Positions 33,301-43,133 of a DNA stretch of 64,000 nt are shown one piece after another. The stretch is from NCBI GenBank assembly GCA_963942565.1, contig OZ012685.1, positions 25,210,456 to 25,274,455 of the forward strand, written 5' to 3'. Both the position numbers and the translations under genes were made by a program. The first letter of the stretch is position 1. Each line of letters opens with the position of its first letter. The notes below the pieces were generated by a model. It ran no database searches. It worked only from the letters and a program-made list of their open reading frames with translations, and was not told the DNA's origin. Source of the DNA: Maea johnstoni. Lineage: Eukaryota > Annelida > Polychaeta > Spionida > Magelonidae.

Positions 33301-36300
33301 AGAACGTACCCACAGCTGGGGAGGTTTGCCGGATGCCTGAAAAAATCCACCTGGCTTGCATGAATGTGCTGCACTGGTAATTATTCTTCAAGAGCTATAG
33401 ATGGATTTAATCAGTAAGAGTCCAAGTCTACTATGAAATAACTATAGAAACTATTAAGCTGCACTATCTGCTATTGGTGTCTGCATGCCTTGTGGCTACA
33501 GAGTACAGTGTGTAGAGTTCTGTAGACCTGCTATGTTTACAGCTAACGTCTATTACAGCCTAGGTACTTAATATATTGCTCTTAACTTCAGATTACTATC
33601 GAAGAGGTTCAGGCAATTCACGTAAGTAAATTGTCCTTCTTGTGTAAAGGATACTTAATGTAGTAAATTGGTATTCCTTGTTACACATGTTTGCAGCTTG
33701 TTTTATTACCATATTGAATAAACCATCTCAGCCAGTGTAAACATTTTTTCAATGACAGACACTTGTTGGTTCTCTGGTGTGTTAGTATTTACTATACTTT
33801 CTTATTTCAGGTTATGGCGGTGGCCAGTGGGGCAACCAAGGCTACGGTGGCGGTGGATACGGAGGCGGCTATGGTAACTACAACCAAGGCTACGGTGGCG
33901 GATATGGCGGCGGCTATGGAGGTGGGTACAATGATTACTACAACCAAGGTTACGGCAGTGGCTATGGAAGTGGATACGGAAACTACAGCGACTACTACAA
34001 CCAGGGCTGGGGCAATTATGGAGGTGAGGCAAATCAAGGTATTCATCAGTGCATGCATGCAACTTGCCATTTCTGGAAGTGTGTCTGTTGCTAGTGGTGT
34101 ATGATTGTTGCTCTGTATTGTTTGGGTTGAGTGTTGCCAACCAAAGCAAGTTCTGAAAAAGTTTCTCATCACTAAAATTGTGTGCTGGTGAACTTGAATC
34201 CTTGTTATGCTCCGAAGTCACATTTTCCACTCGCATCTAGGTTTACCTTCACAGACTTTAGTGGTTAATGGGAATGCTTTTCAGCCTTGCTCCCCAAGTT
34301 CATTTCTGGTTTAGTGATTGATACTGCTTGAATTTCAGCATGGGTGAAACATGGTCAATTATTTTTTGATGCTTCGTCTTAGTTACATTGCTTACTGGGG
34401 AACTCGCCAGCTTCATCTTTATCCAAGCAGAAGGGGTCAACCTGTCTTGGAGATGAACTCGTGTGCAAGTTTTTGGAGTAATAGTCTTAGGGGTGCAGCA
34501 TGCATGGGGCGTGCCAGAAATGGTGATTTTGTTGGGGGACCTTATTCACCAGGCTGTGCTATACATAGAGTTCATCGCACCAAGTTAGTCACTAAGCATT
34601 GCAAGCGGGGAAGGAAGGGATATGAATTTTTAACACAGGACTTTGTTGTTTAGGTAGTTAGTTGCCCATCTTCCCAATGACTAACTCCATATTCAGTATT
34701 CAAAAAATAAGTTGTTGAAAGTTCATTACCATCGTGGGATTCCTCCTAGAATCCTGCTGGAATAGGGTGGTTTTGTTTGTTTTGATGCGTTTAGGCTAAC
34801 ATTGTGGTTCTTTTCTGTCCAAGGTTATGATTACAGTGGATGGGGATATGGCCAGGACCAATCTCAAGGAGGTGAGTTCTGGGCTCATCCCGCCGTTTAT
34901 AAATTGCCCATACCCTAGGGAGCGTCAGAACTAGATAGCCTGTTGTCACACACCTTTCATTTCACCTGCATTAATCTAGCACGTCCATTAGCTCAGAGCT
35001 CAGGTGGAATAGTTGGGCAAGCAATGCTTAAGTGTTTTATGCAGCCAAGTCTATATACATCATCTTGTTCATTCTTCATGTCATTTTGAACAGAGTACTA
35101 TTTAAGGGGCTATGATTCTTTTCATTTGAAAATAGGTTTATTCTATGAAGCATGGATTTATTACTGGCATGTAATGAAAGTTGTTACTTGGTATGCACTA
35201 AATTATTCAGGCATATGAAGCAAATTATTGGAATGATTATTGATGGTAATTTTGCTTAGTTTCAGACCTGACAAGATTGTTTTGGATTTCTGTATTTAGA
35301 CCAAAATTGAAAAAAACTATTAGCAAAATGGTCAACAAACCTATTTGCTAATCAAACAAATCCATTTCTTTATTGTCTATTATAGCCTCTTACTTAGTCC
35401 AAAAATTCCATACCTGATTCAAGCTGGTTTTATAATCACTTGTTTGTATTAATACCATTTATAATAACTAAGTGCTTGCCATTGTTACACCAGGCTCCAG
35501 TACTGGCAGCGATAGTTCAGCAAAATCACACACAAGCAAGTAGGGAAGGAGTGACATATCGCTAACTTCTTTATATAGGGTTACATTGGGCCCTGCAACC
35601 GTCAGCATTTTTAGTTTTTTTCTCCACGCTCATTCTCATCAATCACATCAGCCGCTATGTGCAGAATCATTGAGTGTATCATTTTGTGTGATGAATGAGT
35701 GCTTCATTGTGATAATTTATAACATCATTCCTGTTTAAATGACAATAACTGAATATCTAACGAAGTTAAAATAATTGATTTGTCTCAAGTCAACCTTATG
35801 ACAATAACTGAGTATCTAAGTTAAAATAATTGAATTGTCTCAAGTCAACCTTATTTTCTCTGGATATACCAAAATGTTCAATAGTATATAATAGTTTAGC
35901 GTTAAAAGTTTTCTTATCTTGAATCCTCGAATATTTCTATCTGAATGAATGATTTGTTATTAACACATTTTATTTTTCTCTTTTTCAGATGGTGGTATGT
36001 ATACTTGATAGTTATCGCATTTGCTTTAGACTCATTATCCTATAGAATGACTGCATATCTACTCTTAGGATGCCATTCTTTGTACCTAATAGAAGTTTTA
36101 CATGAAGAGTAGTTTTTTCTTAAATTAGTGGCCTTGATGTGGACTCCGCTGAGATAGATCATTCTCTTTGCTGTTGCAAATACAATCTAGGAAGGCTACA
36201 TTTGCTTTGGTTTAATTTAAAATGTTTGATAAAGTTTTCTCAATATGCTGGTATTTAATGTCCTCCATTCTTCTTCAATGAGTCTTCAGCTTGGCTTGCA

Positions 36301-36714
36301 TTTCATTCGTCATGCTACTCCAGTCTAAAACATTTCTGCTGCATGACTTTCAGTTTGCCCAATATTTTGAAAAGTACCTTTTAGTCTCAAGTTGGCTGCG
36401 CTTTGTAACTATGTATGTAATGAACTATGGCTAAGGGTGAAGCATGCATATAATATGTAGGGTTGTTAAATGGGCTATGAATTAAATTTATCAAGACATC
36501 TTTCTAAGGGGGAACTGGTAAAAACTTCCTCTTGTCCTACTATTAAAATAACCTTGCTAGCCAGGCTTTGAAATTCTGTGACTTCTGCTGTTTAAACAGT
36601 ACATGACCCTTGTACTGACGTTTTGTGTGATTTCTGGCTATAGGTAACCAAGGCGGTTATGGCAAGGCTAGGCGTGGTGGCAGCCAGCACAATTACCATC
36701 CCTACAAGAACTAA
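27358..36714 (+). CDS. hnRNP A/B-D type RNA-binding protein, two RRMs and Gly/Tyr-rich tail
   Basis: Coding exons: 27358-27506, 27986-28026, then either 28901-29028 or 29071-29198, 31181-31342, 31587-31718, 32566-32662, 33592-33621, 33811-34023, 34824-34871, optional 35989-35994, and 36644-36714. With all optional pieces this is 358 residues in frame. RRM1 has RNP2 KLFVGG (51-56) and RNP1 RGFGFV; RRM2 has KIFVGG (136-141) and RQFCFITF (176-183). An RGG block follows, then a [12 protein letters not shown]-rich prion-like tail ending HNYHPYKN, like the C-terminus of human HNRNPD and HNRNPAB. The family binds AU-rich and other pre-mRNA sequences in the nucleus and shuttles. Orthology to one vertebrate paralogue is not resolved. 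Confidence 0.92.
28027..28900 (+). other. hnRNP intron 2 with a GC donor
   Basis: The donor reads ACCG|GCAAGT, the strong consensus seen at GC-AG introns. Joining at this point gives [17 protein letters not shown], exactly the spacing of human HNRNPD (SWDTTKKDLKDYFSKFG), so the non-GT donor is well supported. The intron contains a hAT-like MITE at 28259-28592 and has a plausible CTAAC branch site near the 3' end. Confidence 0.85.
28259..28592. mobile_element. MITE with 8 bp target duplication GTTCATAC
   Basis: GTTCATAC occurs exactly on both sides (28251-28258 and 28593-28600). Inner ends share GGTCAAAATC(G/A)CCGAT inverted. The 334 bp element has no coding sequence. The 8 bp duplication suggests a hAT or P-type source. 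Confidence 0.8.
28901..29028 (+). CDS. hnRNP RRM1 alternative exon 3a
   Basis: This 128 nt exon enters in phase 1 and exits in phase 0. It encodes residues 64-106 of RRM1, starting [12 protein letters not shown] and including RNP1 RGFGFVVF. It has a good acceptor (AATTCCAG) and donor (AAG|GTGAGA). It is 60% identical (26 of 43 residues, counted by eye) to the exon 42 nt downstream. Confidence 0.9.
29029..29070 (+). promoter_or_regulatory. 42 nt spacer enforcing mutually exclusive splicing
   Basis: The spacer runs from the GT donor of exon 3a to the AG of exon 3b and contains a perfect TACTAAC branch-site word at 29051-29057. The donor-to-branch distance is under 30 nt, probably too short for a spliceosome to remove. 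Joining 3a to 3b would also break the frame, so exactly one of the two exons should be used per transcript. This is the steric design known from tropomyosin-type exon pairs. Confidence 0.75.
29071..29198 (+). CDS. hnRNP RRM1 alternative exon 3b
   Basis: Also 128 nt, phase 1 to phase 0, encoding [16 protein letters not shown], then RGFGFVTF and ASSLDK. It replaces exon 3a in the same part of RRM1. Acceptor TTTTTCAG and donor AAG|GTAAGA are both strong. Changes cluster in helix 1, strand 2 and helix 2, while RNP1 is kept, so RNA contacts may be tuned rather than lost. Confidence 0.9.
29199..31180 (+). other. hnRNP intron 3
   Basis: Nearly 2 kb with no further exon seen. It holds the hAT-type MITE at 30013-30284. 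Confidence 0.6.
30013..30284 (+). mobile_element. hAT-type MITE with exact 8 bp duplication AGCATATG
   Basis: Ends CAGGGTCTTAGCCAGG and CCTGGCTAAGTCCCTG are flanked by AGCATATG on both sides (30005-30012 and 30285-30292). The interior carries CCTGTCCAAAA inverted at both ends and CATCAAAAAGGGCATTTTAC in the middle. It is the best reference copy of the long-spacer subfamily. Confidence 0.9.
32893..33196 (+). mobile_element. hAT-type MITE with exact 8 bp duplication ATGGGCAA
   Basis: Ends CAGGGTCTTAGCCAGG and CTGGCTAAGACTATG lie between exact ATGGGCAA octamers (32885-32892 and 33197-33204). The interior has GAAACTGGGTGCCTAAAATT and TTTGGGTGTCC words shared with 4009, 5615 and 50361. It is in hnRNP intron 6. 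Confidence 0.9.
33592..33621 (+). CDS. hnRNP 30 nt cassette exon
   Basis: A symmetric phase-1 exon encoding [10 protein letters not shown] between the RGG block and the Gly/Tyr tail. Acceptor CTTCAG and donor GTAAGT are strong. Inclusion or skipping keeps the frame, so it may be regulated. Confidence 0.7.
35494..35543 (+). CDS. Possible alternative terminal exon of the hnRNP gene
   Basis: After a CACCAG acceptor, phase 1 reads [16 protein letters not shown] then TAG. No donor follows before the stop. If used it would replace the conserved HNYHPYKN end, or create a transcript sensitive to decay. It may be chance. Confidence 0.3.
35989..35994 (+). CDS. Possible 6 nt microexon of the hnRNP gene
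   Basis: ATGGTG lies between a long pyrimidine tract ending TTTTTCAG and a GTATGT donor. Phase 1 in and out would insert Asp-Gly before GNQGGYGK. The splice sites are good but the exon is too short to confirm by homology. Confidence 0.4.
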
Positions 36715-38070
36715 GCTTAGTACTGCAGCTGCAGACAGGTGAGATGCTATCCTCTTTGCTTGGTTGGCTACTGATAGGCTTCTTTTGACTGCAGAAGCAC
36801 TTTTTGACGCATCTGGTTGCATGGTTTCTTGGCTTAAATGCTTTACACCAAACTAAACCCTGGGGCTTGCCATAGATTTAGGGTGAAATGTGCAAAGGTG
36901 GTTGAAAATGCTTTATCTTGGGAAGTGTTATTTTTGTAGGTTTTAGTTATTAATTCTGAAATGTGCTGAGATGATTATTAAGGGTTCAGTTAATTGTTTG
37001 ATAGTAGTCTTTTTACCTATATTTTACCCATTTGATTATGGAGTACACATATCGGCCGACAGCTTCAAATATTGTTCTTTATTCAGAGAGATTTTTCAGC
37101 TATTTGAAGGACTACATGTATTGTTAAAACAATATTCCATGTAGATTTCTCAATTAAGTGTGTTAATCTGTCATAAATACAATACCGAAGTGACACACCA
37201 TGAATACTCCAATGGAATTGGTAAACCCTTCAAAAAGTGGAATGCCTTGATTTTCTTCTCCACCAACATACACCCCACTGCACCTAGACAAGCAGTGTTG
37301 GCTGTTTTGCTACTGAATGGATCATATAATGTTATTGATAATATGCATGTACAAAGAAAGTTTATTATTCAAGCACTAGTTCTTAAAGACGTTTTATATT
37401 TCTTTTCAGGTCGCTATTGATTAACTCACCGGTGGTTGAAGAGAAGGAGATAGGGCAGCACACTAAGGACAACATCTTCGCTGTTGTGCGGCAGTTTTAT
37501 TTCTCATCATTGTCATATTTGTGTTTCTTGTATATGTGGCACTTCGGTCACTTGGCAGCACTAGGTTACTAGTGCTTTAATGGACCATGCTTTTATTGAA
37601 TCCAATTTTTGAGTCCAATGTGAGCAATGGACTTTGACTGATTAATTACGCTCAGTCATCTCTTGGATGGTTGTGTATTGGTAGTATGAGACTAGTCTTT
37701 TCAAATATCTCATGTTCAGCGTGTAAACATTCATTAGAACCTTTTTTATTCACATACATTGTACTTCAGACTCATCCAGTTTAGGGCTTGGGATAATTGT
37801 TGTTTGATTGCTAACAGTGCACTAGGTATACTGCAAGAAACTCACAATTGAATTCCTCATCATGTGAACCAGATTTTTTTCCAGAAAAATACTTGAGATA
37901 ATTGAAGATAAGGTCATACGATTTTTGTCGACAATTTTTAAATGCTAGATATTTTTATATTGATGCCTGCTATAATTTTCATCACAGTTTGCTGTCCCAC
38001 AGCTGTTGTTATCTGTAATATAAAGATTGGATTTGGCATTTATGAATAAACAGTGATAGATAGTAAATGT
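36715..38070 (+). other. hnRNP 3' UTR with an intron
   Basis: The stop is followed by a donor at 36739 (ACAG|GTGAGA) and a strong acceptor ending at 37409 (TTCTTTTCAG), giving a 3' UTR intron. Human HNRNPD also has introns in its 3' UTR. The junction is 24 nt after the normal stop, so the main transcript should escape nonsense-mediated decay. Splicing to any earlier stop would not. Confidence 0.6.
38045..38050 (+). terminator. Probable hnRNP polyadenylation signal AATAAA
   Basis: TATGAATAAACAG sits about 640 nt into the last 3' UTR exon, followed by a GT-rich stretch (TGTTTGTTGTG). It is the only well-placed hexamer. Confidence 0.65.
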
Positions 38071-38295
38071 ATTTCCATGTTTGTTGTGATTTACCATTGG
38101 TCATGAAATGATTTGCTTTGGGGAATGGGTCCCTTTGATAGTAAGTTGACTTTTTTTGGGGGGGGGGGGTAAAGAGATTTAACGATCTCCAGTCTAATCA
38201 TAACAGTTTGGTGTTTAACTTACTGAAATCCCATCTAATTACTATTACAGTCGAAGCCATTCTTCATCCATATTGTGGTAAAATTAAGTTCGCAG

Positions 38296-38560
38296 CAGGG
38301 TTTTGGCCAATATTCTTAAGATGCTAGTTCAAAATATTACTAAGTGTCTGGCTGCCCAGAGTTTGTAACGGTTCTACTTCTAATCTGAACACCAACCACA
38401 TTTCATAGCCTCTTTGGTCAAGTCTTGGAGGAGGATTTGTCAGGGAGAGTAATCACCTGAAAGACTATTTAATTCTTCATACACATCTTTTGCCTGTTCA
38501 AAAAGGTTTTCTTGCTAGCCGCCTGTAAGACAGGTTGGACGAGTCATGCCTAAGTCCCTG
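38296..38560 (+). mobile_element. hAT-type MITE (CAGGGTCTTA family), near-match 8 bp duplication
   Basis: The right end CTAAGTCCCTG and left end CAGGGTTTTGGCC are flanked by GTTCGCAG and GTTAGCAG, matching at 7 of 8. The interior has GCCTGTTCAAAAAGG. Confidence 0.7.
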
Positions 38561-38772
38561 GTTAGCAGGCTACTTCGCTTCCAGATCCCTCCTTGTGGAG
38601 CTTGTGATATCCAGTCAGGTACATTCAAACACTTGATTCATTAAATAACATGCTCCCTAACCACTACAAAAAAATACCACTTCAATCGAGATTTCAAGTA
38701 AAAAAGACCAAAATTCTTCACCATGCAGAGCAGCTTCACAAGTAGGAAGACCTTACAACTGCAGAACTGGTG

Positions 38773-39514
38773 TTAAGGCTGTGATGCTGGTGACACACTC
38801 AAAATAAGACAACTCCTAGTTTAGCACTCCTGTACCCTTTCTAACAATAGTTATCCAATCCCTGAGGTCTTGGTGTTTCAAATATAAGTTATCTTTAACT
38901 TACCTGCTTGAGCTGACGTCAATATAAGTACAGTTTCAATTTTACAGTGTTTTACCTCAAATGAGGTTTTCTTGATCAATAAAGATTCATTTGATTTATA
39001 AATACCATATATGTCTGCTAAATATACTAAGCTAGGGCAACTGAAAGGCAAATTTGGAGTTCCTGCAAGAGAATACCTTACAGGATGCGATTTTGGTGGA
39101 AATTTTACTTAGGAAAGTAGGTCACCATGTCTGACCATTGTGTCAACATGTCTGACCATAGTGACCTACTTTCTTAAGTAAAAGTTTCCACCAAAATCGC
39201 ATGCTGTAAGGTATTCTCTTGCAGGAACTCCAAATTTGCCTTTCAGTTGCCCTAGCTTAGTATATTTCGCAGACATGTATGGTATTTATAAATAAAATGA
39301 ACCTTTATTGATCAAGAAAACCTCATTTGAGGTAAAACACTGTAAAATTGAAACTGTACTTGTATTGAGGTCAGCTCAAGCAGGTAAGTTAAAGAAAACT
39401 TATATTTGAAACACCAAGACCTCAGGGGTTGGATAACTATTGTTAGAAAGGGTACAGGAGTGCTAAACTAGGAGTTGTCTTATTTTGAGTGTGTCACCAG
39501 CATCACAGCCTTAA
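38773..39514. repeat. 742 bp near-perfect palindrome
   Basis: Two arms of about 355 bp (38773 to about 39127, and about 39160 to 39514) are inverted copies differing at few positions, with a spacer of about 30 bp. Outer ends read TTAAGGCTGTGATGCTGG and its inverse, so TTAA lies at each end. A third, single-arm copy starts near 39836. It is probably a TTAA-type foldback transposon. Confidence 0.85.
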
Positions 39515-40060
39515 GGCTGAGATGCTGGGGACCAGGGGCTTAGCCACCTATGCGTCCAGCGTGTCATTTGGACACACAGAACACTGTTTTTTGACAGTTA
39601 AGACACCTCAAAAATTTAGTCTGAATTTGCTGATGATGACTTTTCTAAGAAGATGTAGAATCTGTAGTGTCACTTATAAAAGAAACCCAAAGCACAGTAC
39701 TGGCCTAAAAAAGCAAAATCTGTAAATACGTACGGTTTATTTTATTAGTAGTATGTACTTTGTACCACACTTTGGACACGCAAAATTCTAGGAAACCTCT
39801 TATTGGACACCCTATTTCCAAATAAAGGCTAAGACCATGCTGGTGACGCACTCAAAATAAGACAACTCCTCGCTTAGTACTCCTGTCCCCTTCTAACAAT
39901 GGTTATCTAATCCCTGAGGTCTTGGTGTTTCAAATGTTTTTTTCAACTTAGCTGCTCGATATGAACACAATTTCTACTTAAAAGTGTTTACCTCAAATGA
40001 GGTTTTCTTAATCAATAGAAGTACATTTGATTTGTAAATGCCATACATGTCTGCTAAATA
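39515..40060. repeat. Foldback relatives next to the palindrome
   Basis: From about 39528 to 39832 a short element opens GGGGCTTAGCCACC and closes AGGCTAAGACC, like the hAT MITEs. From about 39836 to 40060 lies a single diverged arm of the palindrome family (GACAACTCCTCGCTTAG, CTGAGGTCTTGGTGTTTC, ACCTCAAATGAGGTTTTCTT). Confidence 0.6.
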
Positions 40061-40865
40061 TACTAGCCTAGGGCAGAAGGATGGAAAACTTACATGTTAA
40101 ATTTCTGATGCCAAATTTAGAGGGGGTAGACTGGAATGCCAAGTGTGACAAGGGAGAACCCCAACATTTAGATTTGGAAAAAAGACATGAATAATCAGAC
40201 TATATCATTTACATAATTTCCTCATATGGAAGTCAAAAGCATTTAAAATAAGACATTTTCTCTATCAGATTTGTTTACAGCCATTTCACAGGGCAGGTTA
40301 TTATCAGAAAATATATCACACCTACAGTCTACATAGGGTAGCCACCTGGCAACTAAGAAAGGAAAACAGCAACTCAAAAAGCAGTTAAATTGACATAAAT
40401 GGTTTATTTATGTGTTCCTTGATATAGTAGTTATGTAAAAATGTCAATCACAACCTCTCTTCAGCTATTGATACTCAGTGAACACCCAAGTCCAAGAAAG
40501 TATCATGACTATGATATATATATAGGGCCTGTGATAAAACATCAAACAACCACCTAACCTAAATCCTCTAGATATGGCAGCAGGTGGTGCCATCTATCTA
40601 CATACCTGGTACTACACCACACTGCTTGGTCAGCACAGAAGGGAATGTCAACTTTTTAGGGACTAGGAACCTAGTCTAACAACCACCTTCTCTCACTGAC
40701 ATCCACCATCTATACCCTGCCCTCCCAATACAAAGATATGATAACAATAGCCAGGACCCATTCAAGGCGCCTCTGGGCATTATTTTTAATTTTTAGAACC
40801 TTGTCATCTGAGTAGGACTGTCCAACATGCCAGTCAAGCTATAGTGTCACATTCATAGCTTTGAT

Positions 40866-41178
40866 GCAGTCTTTCCCAGGATTTTAGAAATGGCTGTCCA
40901 AAACAACAATTCTAAAATTTCAGCATGTCCAGATTTAGCTACTGATCTACTTCAAATCCTTATACCAACTATATTATACCCTATTGTGTCAAAAAGGGCA
41001 ATTTACACTTCAATTCAGCCATGTCATAGAAGATGGTCTGATAGGAAAATATTTGGTTATTACCCAAAAATGTCAAATTTGAAAATTCCTCACAGAAAAC
41101 TTCGCCTGTCCAAAAAGGAGGTTTTCAGGAAAAACTATGTCCAAGAGACCGACTGGACAGGTTCTGGGAAGTCCCTCC
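40866..41178 (+). mobile_element. Diverged hAT-type MITE (CAGGGTCTTA family)
   Basis: The internal order GCTGTCCAAAACAACAATTC, TAGCTACTGATC, TGTCAAAAAGGGCA and GCCTGTCCAAAAAGGAGG matches 30013-30284. The ends are decayed and flanking octamers do not match. Confidence 0.6.
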
Positions 41179-41179
41179 T

Positions 41180-41985
41180 TGGATATATGCTTGTATTGCA
41201 TTTACTAACAGTGAAAGATGCTTGTCTTTATATCATTTGATCAATACAATACTGAACACCCATAGTAAAGTCATCCTGCTAAAGAGAGCACCTAAGTATG
41301 AGGACCAGCCTCAAATTCCACCAGCCCCAGATAAAATTATATCATATTCACTTGATAGTCAAGACCACCTGCCCTAAAAGATTACATGCCTATCAAGTTA
41401 TGTTCAATATGGGTTACAAAGAAGCAAGGTAATTGATAAGAAATATATTATATATCAGCATAAAACTGATGATCAAACAGAGTATGTACATGATGCATAA
41501 AAAAACAAGCAATAATAGGTAACAATTATACCATAAGCTAATGGGTTCACAGTACATCTATTTCGACTGTATAAATGATAAAATACAATTTTTGACAAAA
41601 GAAATGCAAAATATGTACACTTAAATACAAAATAGCAAACAAAGAACTGAAGCTATATCATATAGCAAATTATAATCAAACTAAGGTGAATGAATCAAGG
41701 GTTGGTTTCAAGAAATCAATTAGATGTTGGATGTAATATAGGACACAGAACCCTTACAAGCAATCAAATCCAACTTACTAGTAAAACATTTGAAATGAAA
41801 AGGCCAATCTTTACTATGTGTATTAAGGATTGAGTACAAAGTTAGGAAAGGGAGCAATTAAACAATAACCTTTATTGTCATACATGTCTATGTGGAAACA
41901 TTCTATTAATGGAATGGTATGTGGAGAAATCTTATTAAACATATCCACACTTACGCCCATATAAACCACTCACCCACAGTTACAT
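41180..41985. other. Intergenic, nothing recognised
   Basis: AT-rich DNA between two repeats. No coding segment, RNA gene or clear repeat was identified. Confidence 0.5.
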
Positions 41986-42577
41986 GAACGATCCACTGTC
42001 AGAATGATTTAGTTTCAAAATTAGCTTAGTAAGTGAGTTAGTAACAATTCGGACGCCTAAATGGGCAATCTCAGGCCCGCTACTGATTCACTGGTTAAAA
42101 CCCTTACGCTGCACTTGTATAATTTGGCTGATACAAAAAATCTGAAAAAATGACTGACACTGGGTACTCATCTGAGAGTACTTAGCTAAAGCTATCCAAT
42201 GACTACCAACACGACAGGGTTTAAACGGTTTTCAAAAATCTTAAAGTCCTTGTGATTTGGACAAAAGTAGCCTCATCATTGGAAGGGTTAAGACATAATT
42301 GAGGAGTGCTGAAAAAAGAGGTTTAAGGGAGGTCTTATTTAAAAGGTGACATGTACAGGTGAACTTGGATATGACGGACTCAATGGGACCAGGAAAACTG
42401 GTCCGTCATATGCAAAATCTGTCGTATACATATGACGAATACTTGATATGCATCGGACTGGGACCAAGCATATTGTCTGTCATATGCAAAAATCCGTCAT
42501 ACAGTGGTCCGTCATATCCAAGTTCACCTGTATAAGCTTATTTTGGACCAAAATCATTGTGATGGTGGATTTGCCCT
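41985..42577. mobile_element. piggyBac-type foldback element, copy 2, carrying other insertions
   Basis: The right end TGATGGTGGATTTGCCCT is followed by TTAA (42578-42581). The left end ACTGTCAGAATGATTTAG is worn. The middle holds an inverted copy of the CCTTCCAATGCTGAGG repeat (about 42075-42295) and the complete mariner-type MITE at 42356-42530. Confidence 0.65.
42356..42530. mobile_element. Mariner-type MITE nested in the piggyBac-type copy 2
   Basis: Ends CAGGTGAACTTGGATATGAC and GTCATATCCAAGTTCACCTG are flanked by TA. The related element near 45106 has the uninterrupted GACATGTATAGGCTCATTTT, so the site before insertion is visible and shows TA duplication. The 175 bp body contains further inverted words (CCGTCATATGCAAA). 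Confidence 0.85.
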
Positions 42578-43133
42578 TTAACGAAAAGGGTACTAAATGG
42601 AACCTTATTGATCAGCAAATTGTTGTCAAAATGCTACCTTGGATGTTGGCTTATTTGCTGCCTGTGTGGTTAACAGAGGTAAACAATTATTGGATATTCT
42701 CTAACCTTTATTACTAGAACTGTATGCAACCTCCTTCGACACAACTTTTTATGTGATTTTTCATTCACAATAGTATATGCTTGAATAAATAAATATGACA
42801 TTTTTTTCAAATGCAGTACATTTCTGTTTGACATGATTATAATTTATCAAGACCAATTCAGGGTCTGAAACTTACAGAGGCTAGGGGCCTGAAAGGGGGG
42901 TCTTTTGATAAGAATTAAATGGCCTAAAACAGGATTTCTGGTTATTACACATACTATTTTGGGCCCCTGGTCTGATAAATCTAGGGGCCCACAGCAAAAT
43001 CTAGAGGAATATGCCCCTGGGAGAGTTAAACCCTGCAATCAGAAGTTATTTCTAATAAATCAAAGTTTGTGTGCTTCCTTTAGTCTTCAGATACCATTAG
43101 TCTTTTGATTAGTTCCAGTGTAGACAAGTCAAT

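Larger units (their letters stand above)
34872..36643 (+). other. hnRNP introns 9-10, with possible alternative exons
   Basis: About 1.8 kb between the last two firm coding exons. Two possible alternative pieces are listed separately (35494-35543 and 35989-35994). Near 35740-35850 there is an imperfect tandem duplication with GACAATAACTGA(A/G)TATCTAA and AATTG(A/T)(T/A)TTGTCTCAAGTCA. No other feature was seen. Confidence 0.5.

Noticed and set aside
33802-34236. Minus-strand frames opposite the hnRNP Gly/Tyr-rich exon
   Set aside because: They mirror the repetitive GGN codons of the real plus-strand exon.
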